A stretch of 64,000 nt of DNA. Origin: an uncultured bacterium. Its GTDB lineage: Bacteria > Bacillota > Clostridia > Oscillospirales > Oscillospiraceae. Position numbers and translations under genes: made by a program. The notes below the pieces were generated by a model that worked only from the letters and a program-made list of their open reading frames with translations, had not been told where the DNA came from and searched no databases. This document shows, one piece after another, positions 1 through 7,756 of the stretch (within the stretch, counting starts at the first letter, position 1; each line of letters starts with the position of its first letter). The stretch lies in contig CAMNQF010000009.1 in the NCBI GenBank assembly GCA_946548895.1, positions 36,798 through 100,797 of the forward strand, read 5' to 3'.

Positions 1-257
1 TGAAGCACTTCCCCAACGGGGACTTCTCCGAGGCGTCCCACCGGGACTGCGACGGCGACACCGGCATTCTGGACATTTTGAGAGCCTACCACGACTGCGG
101 CTATGAGGGCTACATCCGCCCGGACCACGGCCGGCACCTGTGGGGGGAGGGCCCCGGCACCTGCCGCCCGGGCTACGGGCTGTATGACCGGGCCCTGGGC
201 ATCATGTATATGCTGGGGGCCTGGGACCTGATGGACAAGGAGGCGGCGGGCAGATGA
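1..257 (+). CDS. uxuA: Mannonate dehydratase, C-terminal part (cut by window edge)
   Basis: The reading frame that begins at base 3 runs open to a TGA at 255-257 and gives the last 84 residues or so of a protein. The segment with the acidic run near HRDCDGDTG, then GYEGYIRPDHGRHLWGE and the ending YMLGAWDLMD, is what I know from the C-terminus of UxuA. UxuA dehydrates D-mannonate to 2-keto-3-deoxygluconate in cytosolic hexuronate breakdown and uses a metal-bound TIM-barrel site. Its stop codon overlaps the start of the next gene (ATGA), so the two are translationally coupled. The next gene is the preceding enzyme of the same pathway, which supports the call. The start and promoter lie outside the window. 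Confidence 0.85.
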   Translation, partial: KHFPNGDFSEASHRDCDGDTGILDILRAYHDCGYEGYIRPDHGRHLWGEGPGTCRPGYGLYDRALGIMYMLGAWDLMDKEAAGR

Positions 258-1837
258 AGCTCACGGATATTTTGAAGGGCGCCCCCGACCCCGAGGCCTG
301 GGAGGGCTATCAGCTGCCCCGGTTTGACCTCCGGGCCGTCCGGGCCAAAACCCATGACCAGCCCACCTGGCTCCACTTCGGGGCGGGCAACATCTTCCGG
401 GCCTTCCCCGCGGCGGTTCTCCAGGACGCGCTGGACCAGGGGGCGTACGACCGGGGCGTTATCGTGGCCGAGGGCTTCGACTACGAGATCATTGACAAAG
501 CCTACGCCCCCTACGACAACCTGAGCCTGCTGGTGGTGCTCCAGTCCGACGGCTCCATCCGAAAGAAGGTGGTGGCCTCCGTCACCGAGAGCCTGAAGGC
601 CGACCCCCAGTTCGGGGCGGATTGGGCCCGGATGGAGGAGGTCATGACCGCCCCCTCCCTCCAGATGGTCAGCTTTACCATCACCGAGAAGGGGTACTCC
701 GTCTCCCCAGCGGACCTGGAGCGGGGGCTGGCCCCCGCCCTCATCATGGGCAAGGTCACCGCCCTGCTGTACAAGCGCTATCAGGCCGGAGCCCTGCCGC
801 TGACCCTCCAGAGCATGGACAACTGCTCCCACAACGGCGACAAGGTGAGGGAGGCCGTGCTGGCCTACGCCCAGGCCTGGAAGGAAGCCGGACTGGTGGA
901 TGGGGGCTTCCTGGCCTACCTCAGCGGCGGGGATCAGGTCACCTTCCCCTGGTCCATGATCGACAAGATCACCCCCCGGCCCGACGCCCTGGTACAGGGG
1001 ATGCTGGAGAAGGACGGCTTTGAGGACCGGGAGGTCATCATCACGGACAAAAAGACCTACACCGCCCCCTTTGTCAACGCGGAGGAGACGGAGTACCTGG
1101 TGGTGGAGGACCGCTACGCCAACGGCCGGCCCCCGCTGGAGCTGGGCGGGGTGCTGTACACCGACCGGGCCACCGTGGACAAGGTAGAGCGGATGAAGGT
1201 GTGTACCTGCCTGAACCCCCTCCACACCGCCCTGGCCATCTACGGCTGCCTGCTGGGGTACACCCTCATCTCCGACGAGATGAAGGACGGTGACCTGCGG
1301 GGGCTGGTGACAAAGATGGGCTACCAGGAGGCCATGCCGGTGGTGGTGGACCCGGGGGTGCTCCAGCCCGCCGGCTTCATCGGCGCGGTGCTGAACAAGC
1401 GCCTGCCCAACCCCTTCATGCCCGACGCCCCCCAGCGCATCGCCACCGACACCTCCCAAAAGCTGCCCATCCGCTTTGGGGAGACCATCAAGGCCTACGG
1501 GGCCAAGGGGCTGGACAAGGATGGGCTGGTGCTCATCCCCCTGGTGCTGGCGGGCTACGCCCGGTATCTCAAGGGTGTGGACGACCAGGGGAATCCCTTC
1601 ACCCCCTCCCCCGACCCCCTGCTGGACCAGCTCCAGCCCATGGTGGCCGGATTGGAGGTCAAGGCGGAGCCCCAGGACGTGAGCTGTCTCAGGGCCCTGT
1701 ACAGCCGGAAGGACGTGTTCGCCGTAGACTTGTACGAGGCCGGCCTGGGGGAGCGGGTCGAGGCCATGGCCGCCGAGCTCTTCGCCGGGCCGGGGGCGGT
1801 GCGCCGCACCCTCCACAAGTATGTATCCGCGCGGTAG
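254..1837 (+). CDS. uxuB: Mannitol dehydrogenase-family protein, probable fructuronate reductase
   Basis: 527 residues of the long-chain mannitol dehydrogenase family. The N-terminal nucleotide-binding region shows HFGAGNIFRAFPAAVLQD (about residues 41-58). The family core SMDNCSHNGDKV lies near residue 193 and the C-terminal helical domain carries CTCLNPLHTALA near residue 317. In the family the enzyme reduces D-fructuronate to D-mannonate with NADH, which the upstream UxuA then dehydrates. The ATG overlaps the uxuA stop by the ATGA arrangement. Mannitol or tagaturonate dehydrogenases share the fold, so the substrate is assigned from the uxuA neighbour. It is somewhat longer than the E. coli protein, with the extra length spread over the middle. 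Confidence 0.85.
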   Translation: MKLTDILKGAPDPEAWEGYQLPRFDLRAVRAKTHDQPTWLHFGAGNIFRAFPAAVLQDALDQGAYDRGVIVAEGFDYEIIDKAYAPYDNLSLLVVLQSDGSIRKKVVASVTESLKADPQFGADWARMEEVMTAPSLQMVSFTITEKGYSVSPADLERGLAPALIMGKVTALLYKRYQAGALPLTLQSMDNCSHNGDKVREAVLAYAQAWKEAGLVDGGFLAYLSGGDQVTFPWSMIDKITPRPDALVQGMLEKDGFEDREVIITDKKTYTAPFVNAEETEYLVVEDRYANGRPPLELGGVLYTDRATVDKVERMKVCTCLNPLHTALAIYGCLLGYTLISDEMKDGDLRGLVTKMGYQEAMPVVVDPGVLQPAGFIGAVLNKRLPNPFMPDAPQRIATDTSQKLPIRFGETIKAYGAKGLDKDGLVLIPLVLAGYARYLKGVDDQGNPFTPSPDPLLDQLQPMVAGLEVKAEPQDVSCLRALYSRKDVFAVDLYEAGLGERVEAMAAELFAGPGAVRRTLHKYVSAR

Positions 1838-1854
1838 GGTACGAAAGCGGAAAA

Positions 1855-1889
1855 AGCGGCCTGCCCGGTGGGAAACCGGGCAGGCCGCT
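1855..1889. terminator. Hairpin terminator between convergent genes
   Basis: Perfect 14-bp stem (1855-1868 with 1876-1889) and a 7-nt loop, between the uxuB stop and the stop of the minus-strand kinase. Five A's at 1850-1854 become a T-run on the minus strand, so it fits best as the terminator of the minus-strand gene; it may also stop uxuAB. Confidence 0.8.
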
Positions 1890-1915
1890 TGCGCGTCCAT
1901 GGAAGGCCTGGGGGG

Positions 1916-3586
1916 TCAGGCGTGGTAGCAGCCCCCGCCGATAAACTCCCGCATCAGGGAGGTCTTGGGGATGTTGTCCGCCGGGATGGGCAGGAAGTAG
2001 TTCAAGAATTTCAGCAGGCGCTTGGCCTCGATGTACTCCTCGCTGTCCCGGGGGACGCCGAACAGCAGGGGCTGAACGTAGGGTTTCAGCAGGGACGTCT
2101 CGTAGATCAGGGCGGAGTTGAACACCATGTCCGCGCTGTCCTGGAAGGGGAAAATGTTGTTCTCCTCCCCCCGCCGGACGGAGGGCCACATCCTGATGGT
2201 GGACTGGGCGTTGTAGCCACGGGTCCGGGCGTCCCGCTCAATGCGGCGCAGGAGGCGGGCGTCGGTGGTGGGGATGCGGTTGTGGTCGTCGATGTTCAGC
2301 GTCGTGAGGCAGCTGATGTAGATCCTGTACTTGCTCTCCCTGGGCAGGGCCCGGGTAAACTCGTCGTTGAGGCAGTGGATGCCCTCAATGACCAGCACGT
2401 CCTCCGGCCCCAGGGTGAGGAAATTGCCGCTGTACTCCCGGGCGCCCCGCTTGAAATTGTAGATGGGCATATCCACGGTCTCGCCGTTGAGCAGCCGGAC
2501 CATATCCGTGTTGAACTGTTCCACGTCCATGGCGCCCAAGCCCTCGAAGTCGGGGTTGCCGTGTTCATCCAGGGGCGTTTTGTCCCGGTCCACAAAATAG
2601 TTGTCGGTGGCGATGGCGTGGGGGCGCAGGCCGCAGGCCCGCAGCTGGGTGGACAGCCGGTGGGAGAAGGTGGTCTTGCCGGAGGAGGACGGTCCGGCGA
2701 TCATGACGAAGCGGACCTCCCGGCGGGCGGCGATTTCGGCGGCGATGTCGCCGATTTTCTTTTCCATCATGGCCTCGTGGGCCAGGATCAGCGGCGTGGC
2801 GCCGCCCCTGGCGATGGCGGTGTTCAGCTCCGCCACGTTGGAGGCGTTCAGGGCCTCGGAGCGCAGGGTGGATTCGTAGAGCTCCCGGTACACCTTCCGG
2901 GAGGGCCGGAAGTCTCCCAAGCGGTTGGGGTCTTTCTGGGTGGGCAGGCGCAGAATGAAGCCGTTTTCAAACAGTTCCAGGCCGAAGCACCGAATATAGC
3001 CGGTATCCGGCGCCATGTAGCCATAGAAGTAGTCCACAAAGCCGTCCAGGGAATAGACGTTGACGTGGGAGTTAATGCGGAAGCTGAGAAGCTGGGCTTT
3101 GTGGACCAGTTTGGCCTGGTGGAACAGCTCCATGGCGTCGTCGGTGCTGATGGACCGCTTCTCGATGGGCAGGGCCAAGGCGGACAGCTCCCGCATTCTG
3201 GCCTCCACCCGGTCCAGCAGGGCCTGGTCCAGGGTAAAATTGCCCTGGGCGAGGAAAAACAGGGCGCTGCTGAGGGAGAACTTCACGGAGACGCGCTCCA
3301 CGTTCTCCGGGCCCGCCACGTCGTAGAAAGCCTTCAGCATCAGGAACACCGCGCTGCGCTCATAGGTCTGGATGCCGGGCCGGTCCTGGGCGGTGACCAT
3401 CTTCAGCGAGCAGTCCCGGTCCAGGGTCTTGTGGAGCTCGCACAGCCTTCCGCCCCGGTTGACCAGCAGAATGTCGCAGGGGTACCGGTCCTGAAAGTCC
3501 GCCGCTACGGCGCGGTAGGGCGTTCCCCGGGGATAGGCGTACTCCGCCCCGTCTACCGTGACCCGAACCATTTTCGTCTCCTCCAT
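1916..3586 (-). CDS. TGS-domain nucleoside kinase of the uridine kinase/phosphoribulokinase family
   Basis: 556 residues from the ATG at 3586, chosen because AAAGGAGG sits 8 nt upstream; a start 16 codons earlier lacks a site. The N-terminus (about 5-65) is a TGS-like ubiquitin fold as in threonyl-tRNA synthetase (VRVTVDGAEYAYPRG). A middle domain of the synthetase-associated type follows. The C-terminal half is a P-loop kinase: GPSSSGKTTF near residue 296, then DNYFVDRDKTP and the EGIHCLND segment. This architecture is widespread in Firmicutes and is annotated as nucleoside or uridine kinase. By family it would phosphorylate a nucleoside with a triphosphate donor, but the true substrate of the TGS-fused form is uncertain. 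It is monocistronic, with its own promoter and terminator. Confidence 0.8.
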   Translation of the reverse strand: MEETKMVRVTVDGAEYAYPRGTPYRAVAADFQDRYPCDILLVNRGGRLCELHKTLDRDCSLKMVTAQDRPGIQTYERSAVFLMLKAFYDVAGPENVERVSVKFSLSSALFFLAQGNFTLDQALLDRVEARMRELSALALPIEKRSISTDDAMELFHQAKLVHKAQLLSFRINSHVNVYSLDGFVDYFYGYMAPDTGYIRCFGLELFENGFILRLPTQKDPNRLGDFRPSRKVYRELYESTLRSEALNASNVAELNTAIARGGATPLILAHEAMMEKKIGDIAAEIAARREVRFVMIAGPSSSGKTTFSHRLSTQLRACGLRPHAIATDNYFVDRDKTPLDEHGNPDFEGLGAMDVEQFNTDMVRLLNGETVDMPIYNFKRGAREYSGNFLTLGPEDVLVIEGIHCLNDEFTRALPRESKYRIYISCLTTLNIDDHNRIPTTDARLLRRIERDARTRGYNAQSTIRMWPSVRRGEENNIFPFQDSADMVFNSALIYETSLLKPYVQPLLFGVPRDSEEYIEAKRLLKFLNYFLPIPADNIPKTSLMREFIGGGCYHA

Positions 3587-3702
3587 TTGGATGACCTCCT
3601 TTGTCTCTATCGTTACTCCGCCGGGCTTGTGCATATTCCTTTTACCGCCAGCGCCTGCGCGCCCTGGGGCCGCGATCCGCCGGTTTGCGGTGCGTTACTT
3701 AT

Positions 3703-3731
3703 ATCATACGATATCCCGCGGAAAAAAACAA
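3703..3731 (-). promoter_or_regulatory. SigA-type promoter of the TGS kinase gene
   Basis: On the minus strand TTGTTT (3726-3731), a 17-bp spacer, then TATGAT (3703-3708). It lies about 115 bp upstream of the chosen start at 3586 with no other gene between. Confidence 0.6.
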
Positions 3732-3752
3732 GAGAGGGCGGGACAAAATCCA

Positions 3753-3784
3753 CAAAAGCGGCGCATGGTTTCCCATGCGCCGCT
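3753..3784 (-). terminator. Rho-independent terminator of metQ
   Basis: Perfect 12-bp stem (3757-3768 with 3773-3784), 4-nt loop, followed on the minus strand by TTTT. It lies about 85 bp beyond the metQ stop. Confidence 0.75.
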
Positions 3785-3867
3785 GTGGAAAGTGCCGCCC
3801 GCGGCGGCTGGGCTTTTGCCCTCGCGCCGCTCCATCCGTGCTGCTCACGACGGCTCCGCGCTTCTCA

Positions 3868-4722
3868 TTAAAACGCCGGCACCACCGCGTTCCCGTAGGT
3901 GTCCTTCATGAACTGCTTTACCTCGTCGGACTGTAGCGCCTTCACCAGAGACTGGATGGCGGCGTCGTTCTCCCGGCCCTCCTTCACCGCCAGCACGTTG
4001 ACGTAGGGAGCGGCCGCGGCGGCGGCGTCCTCAAAGGCCAGGGCGTCGTCCTCGCTGAGGCCCGCGCCCAGGGCATAGTTGCCGTTGATGATGGCGATGT
4101 CCACATCCTGGAGGGTGGAGGTGAGCAGGTTGGCGGTGAGCTCCTGAATCTCGTAGTTGTGGGGGTTCTCCGCGATGTCGTCCTTGGTGGCGGCCAGGCC
4201 GGCCCCCTCCCGCAGCTTGATGAGCCCCTGGGCCTCCAGCAGCATCAGCGCCCGGGCCTCGTTGGTGCCGTCGTTGGGCACGGCGATGGACGCGCCGTCG
4301 GCCAGCCCGTCCAGGCTGGAGGTCTTGCCCGCGTAGATGGCGAAGGGCTCATAATGGACCTCGGCCACGCTGACCAGATGGGTGCCGTTCTCCTCGTTGA
4401 AGTTGTTCATGTAGGTGATGTGCTGGAAGTAGTTGGCGTCCAGGGAGCCGTCCTCCACGGCGGTGTTGGGCAGGATGTAGTCGTCGAACTCCTGGATCTG
4501 GAGGTCGATGCCCTCCTTGGCCAGCAGCCCCTTCACCACCTCCAGCACGGCGGCGTGGGGGGCGGGGGTGGCGCCCACCTTGAGCACAACGGCGTCCCCG
4601 CCGCCGGCGGGGCTGTTCTCAGGGTTCTGGCTGCCGGCGGCGGGGCCTCCGGCGCAGGCGGACAGGCTCAAAGCCAGGGCCAGGGTCAGGCCCAGCGCAA
4701 GAAACTTGCCGGTCTTTTTCAT
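3868..4722 (-). CDS. metQ: Methionine ABC transporter substrate-binding lipoprotein
   Basis: 284 residues. A lysine-rich signal peptide ends in the lipobox LSAC, so Cys23 would be lipidated and the mature protein anchored outside the membrane. The body is a NlpA/MetQ protein: LKVGATPAPHAAVLE, then DYILPNTAVEDGSLDANYFQH and the IAVPNDGTNEARAL segment are family hallmarks of the methionine pocket. It would deliver D/L-methionine to MetI-MetN. It is transcribed apart from metNI: a terminator closes metNI, and metQ has its own promoter and a T-box leader reading methionine-tRNA charging. The length is normal for the family. Confidence in methionine as ligand is raised by the Met T-box. Confidence 0.93.
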   Translation of the reverse strand: MKKTGKFLALGLTLALALSLSACAGGPAAGSQNPENSPAGGGDAVVLKVGATPAPHAAVLEVVKGLLAKEGIDLQIQEFDDYILPNTAVEDGSLDANYFQHITYMNNFNEENGTHLVSVAEVHYEPFAIYAGKTSSLDGLADGASIAVPNDGTNEARALMLLEAQGLIKLREGAGLAATKDDIAENPHNYEIQELTANLLTSTLQDVDIAIINGNYALGAGLSEDDALAFEDAAAAAAPYVNVLAVKEGRENDAAIQSLVKALQSDEVKQFMKDTYGNAVVPAF

Positions 4723-4802
4723 AATGTTCTTCTCCTTTTCCTTGATGGATGATCTATGTGAGCCGCATGGCGGACATCACCAAAAACAGGTGCGCGGGGT
4801 AC

Positions 4803-5067
4803 AAAAAAACGCCCCTGACACTGCTGTCAAGGACGTGGGCCTGCGCCGACGTGGTACCACCTTGCTTCACCCGCCCCTCGCGGGGCCGGGCCTTACCGGG
4901 TACTGACATACCCTGGCGCTGTGACGGGCGCGCCCGGCGCGGCCTAAGGACCCTCTTGTCTCTCAGCCGCGCGGCTCCGAGGCCATGTTCGGCGGGGCCT
5001 TCCGTGCCCGTTTCCAGCTGCCCGGGCTCTCTGTGCCGTATCTCCCCGCGTACTCTCCTCATCATTG
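4803..5067 (-). promoter_or_regulatory. T-box leader with Met (AUG) specifier, upstream of metQ
   Basis: Read on the minus strand the leader opens with AATGATGAGGAGAGTACG (stem I base), passes an AGAGAG region and a GAACATGGCC specifier bulge (AUG at 4984-4986). It reaches the T-box core AAGGTGGTACCACG (about 4851-4864) and ends in a terminator hairpin (stem about 4814-4832) followed by T7 at 4803-4809. Uncharged tRNA-Met pairing with the AUG and the T-box bulge would stabilise the antiterminator and allow metQ expression in methionine shortage. The fold was done by eye, but the conserved blocks and order are clear. Confidence 0.9.
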
Positions 5068-5131
5068 CCTTTCCACTATGCAATTTTGAATTTCTCAAGA
5101 ACCGCCGCTGGAGCGACGTTCAATTTTTGAT

Positions 5132-5160
5132 AGTTTAACGCACAAAAGCACTTTTGTCAA
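5132..5160 (-). promoter_or_regulatory. Promoter of the T-box/metQ transcript
   Basis: TTGACA (5155-5160), 17-bp spacer, TAAACT (5132-5137) on the minus strand, ending about 65 bp before the T-box stem I. It shows that metQ is a separate transcript from metNI. Confidence 0.8.
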
Positions 5161-5180
5161 TGGGGCAGTTTGTACAGATA

Positions 5181-5216
5181 AAGAAGGGACAAGGCGGCTC
5201 CGCCTTGTCCCTTCTT
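5181..5216 (-). terminator. Terminator of metN-metI
   Basis: Very strong inverted repeat: 17-bp perfect arms (5181-5197 and 5200-5216) with only two unpaired bases between, just after the metI stop. The end of the second arm on the minus strand carries TTCTT. Confidence 0.75.
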
Positions 5217-5231
5217 TACAAATATAAGCCC

Positions 5232-6044
5232 TCACATGGGACCCGGAGGGCCCATTCTGCGCTCCTGTTCTACCTGCGCCCGGCGCTTTTTCCGGGCGCC
5301 GCGCCCGGCTCCCCGGTCGGTGACCCGCTTGTCCACCCGCACCGCCAGGTGGGTGCCGATGGACTGGAAAATCTGTACCAGCACCACCAGCGCGATCACC
5401 GCCACATACAGCACAATGCGCATACCCCGGGTATGGCCCCGGTTCAGCGCCATATTGCCCAGCCCGCCGCCGCCGATGGCGCCGGACATGGCCCCGTAGC
5501 CCAGGATGGTGATGAACGCCGTGGTGAACCCGGTGAGCAGGGAGGGCAGGGACTCGGGGAGGACCACCTTCCAGATGATCTGGAAGGGGGTGCAGCCCAT
5601 GGCCTGGGCGGCCTCCACGGTGCCCCGGTCCATCTCCCGCAGGGAGCCCTCCACCAGCCGGGCCACAAAGGGGAAGGCGGCGATGGTCAGGGGGACGATG
5701 GAGGCGTTGGTGCCGATGGAAGTGCCCACGATGACCCGGGCCAGGGGGAACACCACCACCATCAGGATGAGGAAGGGCACCGACCGCAGCAGGTTGATGA
5801 CCACGTTGAGCGCCTTCATCAGGGGGGAGGGCAGGGGACGCACGCCGTCGGCCGCCCCCGCCACCAGAAGCACCCCCAGGGGCAGGCCGATGAGGTAGGC
5901 GAAGAGGGTGGCCAGCACGGTGGAATAGACCGTCTCCCAGGCGGCGAAGGCCAGGTTGTTCAGCAGATAGGGCACCTGCTCCGCAATGTCCTTCACCAGC
6001 TCGGGGTCGGTGATGTGGAAAAAGGAGATGATCCACTCAGCCAT
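5232..6044 (-). CDS. metI: Methionine ABC transporter permease
   Basis: 270 residues. Several hydrophobic helices surround the permease loop MDRGTVEAAQAMGCTPFQII (near residue 130), the EAA-type contact with the ATPase. The residues following it (KVVLPESLPSLLTG) match MetI. It forms the membrane channel of the MetNIQ importer. Its start overlaps the end of metN by 8 bp, showing one operon with coupled translation. The C-terminus carries an unusual, highly basic tail (about 35 residues, rich in Arg/Lys and ending in a Gly-Pro-rich stretch) beyond the usual family end; it would lie in the cytosol. Function is assigned by family and by the metN and metQ neighbours. Confidence 0.92.
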   Translation of the reverse strand: MAEWIISFFHITDPELVKDIAEQVPYLLNNLAFAAWETVYSTVLATLFAYLIGLPLGVLLVAGAADGVRPLPSPLMKALNVVINLLRSVPFLILMVVVFPLARVIVGTSIGTNASIVPLTIAAFPFVARLVEGSLREMDRGTVEAAQAMGCTPFQIIWKVVLPESLPSLLTGFTTAFITILGYGAMSGAIGGGGLGNMALNRGHTRGMRIVLYVAVIALVVLVQIFQSIGTHLAVRVDKRVTDRGAGRGARKKRRAQVEQERRMGPPGPM

Positions 6045-7041
6045 GGTAATCCCGCACCTCCTCCATGGTCACGTTGGGCTGGTTTTTGATGTACGCGGCG
6101 GCCTTGGCCGCCTCCGCCGGGTCCTCCGGCAGGCCCAGCAGCATGGTGCCGAAGGCCTGTCCGTTGACGTTGCGGGTGTCCGCCCCCAGTATGTTCACCT
6201 TCACGCCGCAGTCAATGGCCAGGGAGGCGATGAGGGGCTCGTAGGACGACCCGCCGTTGAAAGCGATGCGGATGACGTTGGCGGCGGGCAGCTGGTCGAT
6301 GACCACCCCGTCGGGGTAGACCAGGCGGCGGCCCGCCTCGGTCCGGGGGTTGGAGAACACCTGCTCCACCGTGCCCGTCTCCATAACCCGGCCATGGTCC
6401 AGAATGGCCACGTGGGTGCAGATCTCCTCCACCACCGCCATCTCGTGGGTGATGACCACCACCGTGATGCCCAGCCGGCGGTTGATGTCCCGGATGAGCC
6501 GCAGGATGTCCCGGGTGGTCTTGGGGTCCAGGGCGGAGGTGGCCTCGTCGCACAGCAGGATCTTGGGGTCGCAGGCCAGGGAGCGGGCGATGGCCACCCG
6601 CTGCTTCTGCCCGCCGGACAGCTGGGCGGGGTAGGCGTCCGCCTTGTCGGGCAGGCCCACCACCTCCAGCAGCTCCCGGGCCCGCTTTTCCGCGTCCGCC
6701 CGCTTCACGTGGGCAATCTCCATGGGGAAGCAGATATTTTTCAGGCAGGTGCGCTGCATGAGCAGGTTGAACTGCTGGAAGATCATGCTGATGGACCGCC
6801 GCTGGGCGATGAGCTCCCGGGGGGGCATGGCGCACAGGTCGGCGCCGTCGATGAGCACCTGGCCGGAGGTGGGCCGCTCCAGCAGGTTGACGCAGCGCAC
6901 CAGGGTGGACTTGCCCGCGCCGCTCATGCCCACGATGCCGTATACCTCGCCGTCGCCGATGGTGAGGCTCACATCCGTCAGGGCGTGGAGCTGTCCCTCG
7001 GCGGTGGGGAACGATTTGGACACGTTTTTCAGTTCAATCAT
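6037..7041 (-). CDS. metN: Methionine ABC transporter ATP-binding protein
   Basis: 334 residues. Walker A GMSGAGKST (about 38-46), Q-loop region MIFQQFNLL, signature LSGGQKQRVAIA (about 140), Walker B ILLCDEATSALD and the switch His in VVITHEM. After the ATPase core comes a C-terminal domain (from about residue 260) with the NIL-type ligand-binding fold, which in E. coli MetN binds methionine and causes trans-inhibition. It is the first gene of metN-metI and has its own good promoter without a T-box. So transcription of the pump and of its binding protein respond to different signals. Confidence 0.93.
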   Translation of the reverse strand: MIELKNVSKSFPTAEGQLHALTDVSLTIGDGEVYGIVGMSGAGKSTLVRCVNLLERPTSGQVLIDGADLCAMPPRELIAQRRSISMIFQQFNLLMQRTCLKNICFPMEIAHVKRADAEKRARELLEVVGLPDKADAYPAQLSGGQKQRVAIARSLACDPKILLCDEATSALDPKTTRDILRLIRDINRRLGITVVVITHEMAVVEEICTHVAILDHGRVMETGTVEQVFSNPRTEAGRRLVYPDGVVIDQLPAANVIRIAFNGGSSYEPLIASLAIDCGVKVNILGADTRNVNGQAFGTMLLGLPEDPAEAAKAAAYIKNQPNVTMEEVRDYHG

Positions 7042-7082
7042 GGGGTTCTCCCCTCTCTCTCTGGGGTAAAAATCTGGTCCCT

Positions 7083-7111
7083 ATTGTATGCCCAAACCGG
7101 GCGCTTGTCAA
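7083..7111 (-). promoter_or_regulatory. Promoter of metN-metI
   Basis: TTGACA (7106-7111), 17-bp spacer, TACAAT (7083-7088), about 40 bp upstream of the metN start on the minus strand. No T-box or S-box-like leader fits in the short 5' region. Confidence 0.8.
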
Positions 7112-7115
7112 GACG

Positions 7116-7147
7116 CGGGGCCGGACGGGCCCTCCCGTCCGGCCCCG
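7116..7147. terminator. GC-rich hairpin after dpaAB
   Basis: 14-bp perfect stem (7116-7129 with 7134-7147), 4-nt loop, directly after the dpaB stop and before the metN promoter. No T-run follows, so termination is likely but not certain. Confidence 0.55.
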
Positions 7148-7153
7148 CTCTGG

Positions 7154-7756
7154 TCAGCCGGCACGCCGCGCTCCCGGGCCCAGCAGCACCGGCTGGAGCT
7201 GCTCCCCCCGGCAGGCGGCCTCAATGGCGTCGGGCAGCAGGGTGAAGTCCGCCACCAGGGAGGCGGGCTTGCCCACGCAGTCGTCCTGGCCCAGAGGGAC
7301 GAAGTAGATGTTCCTGCGGCTGAACATGGTCCCCAGGTTGGGGGCCCCGCCCGCCAGCGCGTCGTTGGAGGCCAGGGCCAGCACCAGGGGCCTGCCGTTG
7401 CGCAGGTGGGCTTTCGCCGCCATGGTGACGGCGGTGTCTGTCACCCCGTGGGCCAGCTTGGCCAGGGTGTTCCCGGTGCAGGGGCAGATTGCCAGCACAT
7501 CCAGCAGCTCCTTGGGGCCGATGGGCTCCGCTTCCGCCACGGTAGAGACCACCCGGCGGCCGCAGATGCGCTCCATCTCCCGCATGAAGTCGTGGGCCGC
7601 GCCGAAGCGGGTGTCGGTGGACGCCACCGCCTGGGACACGATGGGGGTCACCGGCCCGAACCGGGCGGCGGTCTGTTCCAGGGCGTCCAGCGCCCTGGAC
7701 ATGGTGCAGAAGGACCCGCAGAAGGCGAATCCCACTCGTAATTCCTTTCGATTCAC
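7154..7756 (-). CDS. dpaB: Dipicolinate synthase subunit B (flavoprotein-like)
   Basis: 200 residues from a GTG start at 7756 that overlaps the dpaA stop (GTGA) and has GGAGG about 10 nt upstream inside dpaA. That length equals the SpoVFB length I recall from Bacillus. It has the flavoprotein/decarboxylase fold: VGFAFCGSFCTMSRAL at the start, AICPCTGNTLAKLA and a LVLALASNDALAG segment. Together with DpaA it makes dipicolinic acid from dihydrodipicolinate in the mother cell; this packs the spore core as the calcium salt. Many clostridia lack these subunits and use an EtfA-like route, so having both is informative about lineage. Confidence 0.92.
   Translation of the reverse strand: MNRKELRVGFAFCGSFCTMSRALDALEQTAARFGPVTPIVSQAVASTDTRFGAAHDFMREMERICGRRVVSTVAEAEPIGPKELLDVLAICPCTGNTLAKLAHGVTDTAVTMAAKAHLRNGRPLVLALASNDALAGGAPNLGTMFSRRNIYFVPLGQDDCVGKPASLVADFTLLPDAIEAACRGEQLQPVLLGPGARRAG

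Noticed and set aside
173..1900. 575-codon minus-strand frame over uxuB
   Set aside because: Antisense shadow of uxuB; no motifs and the uxuB frame is clear.
3846..3866. Sequence GAGCCGTCGTGAGC shared (inverted) with 44590-44603 as a mobile repeat
   Set aside because: Only 14 bp match and the flanks differ; too short to call a repeat family from two copies.
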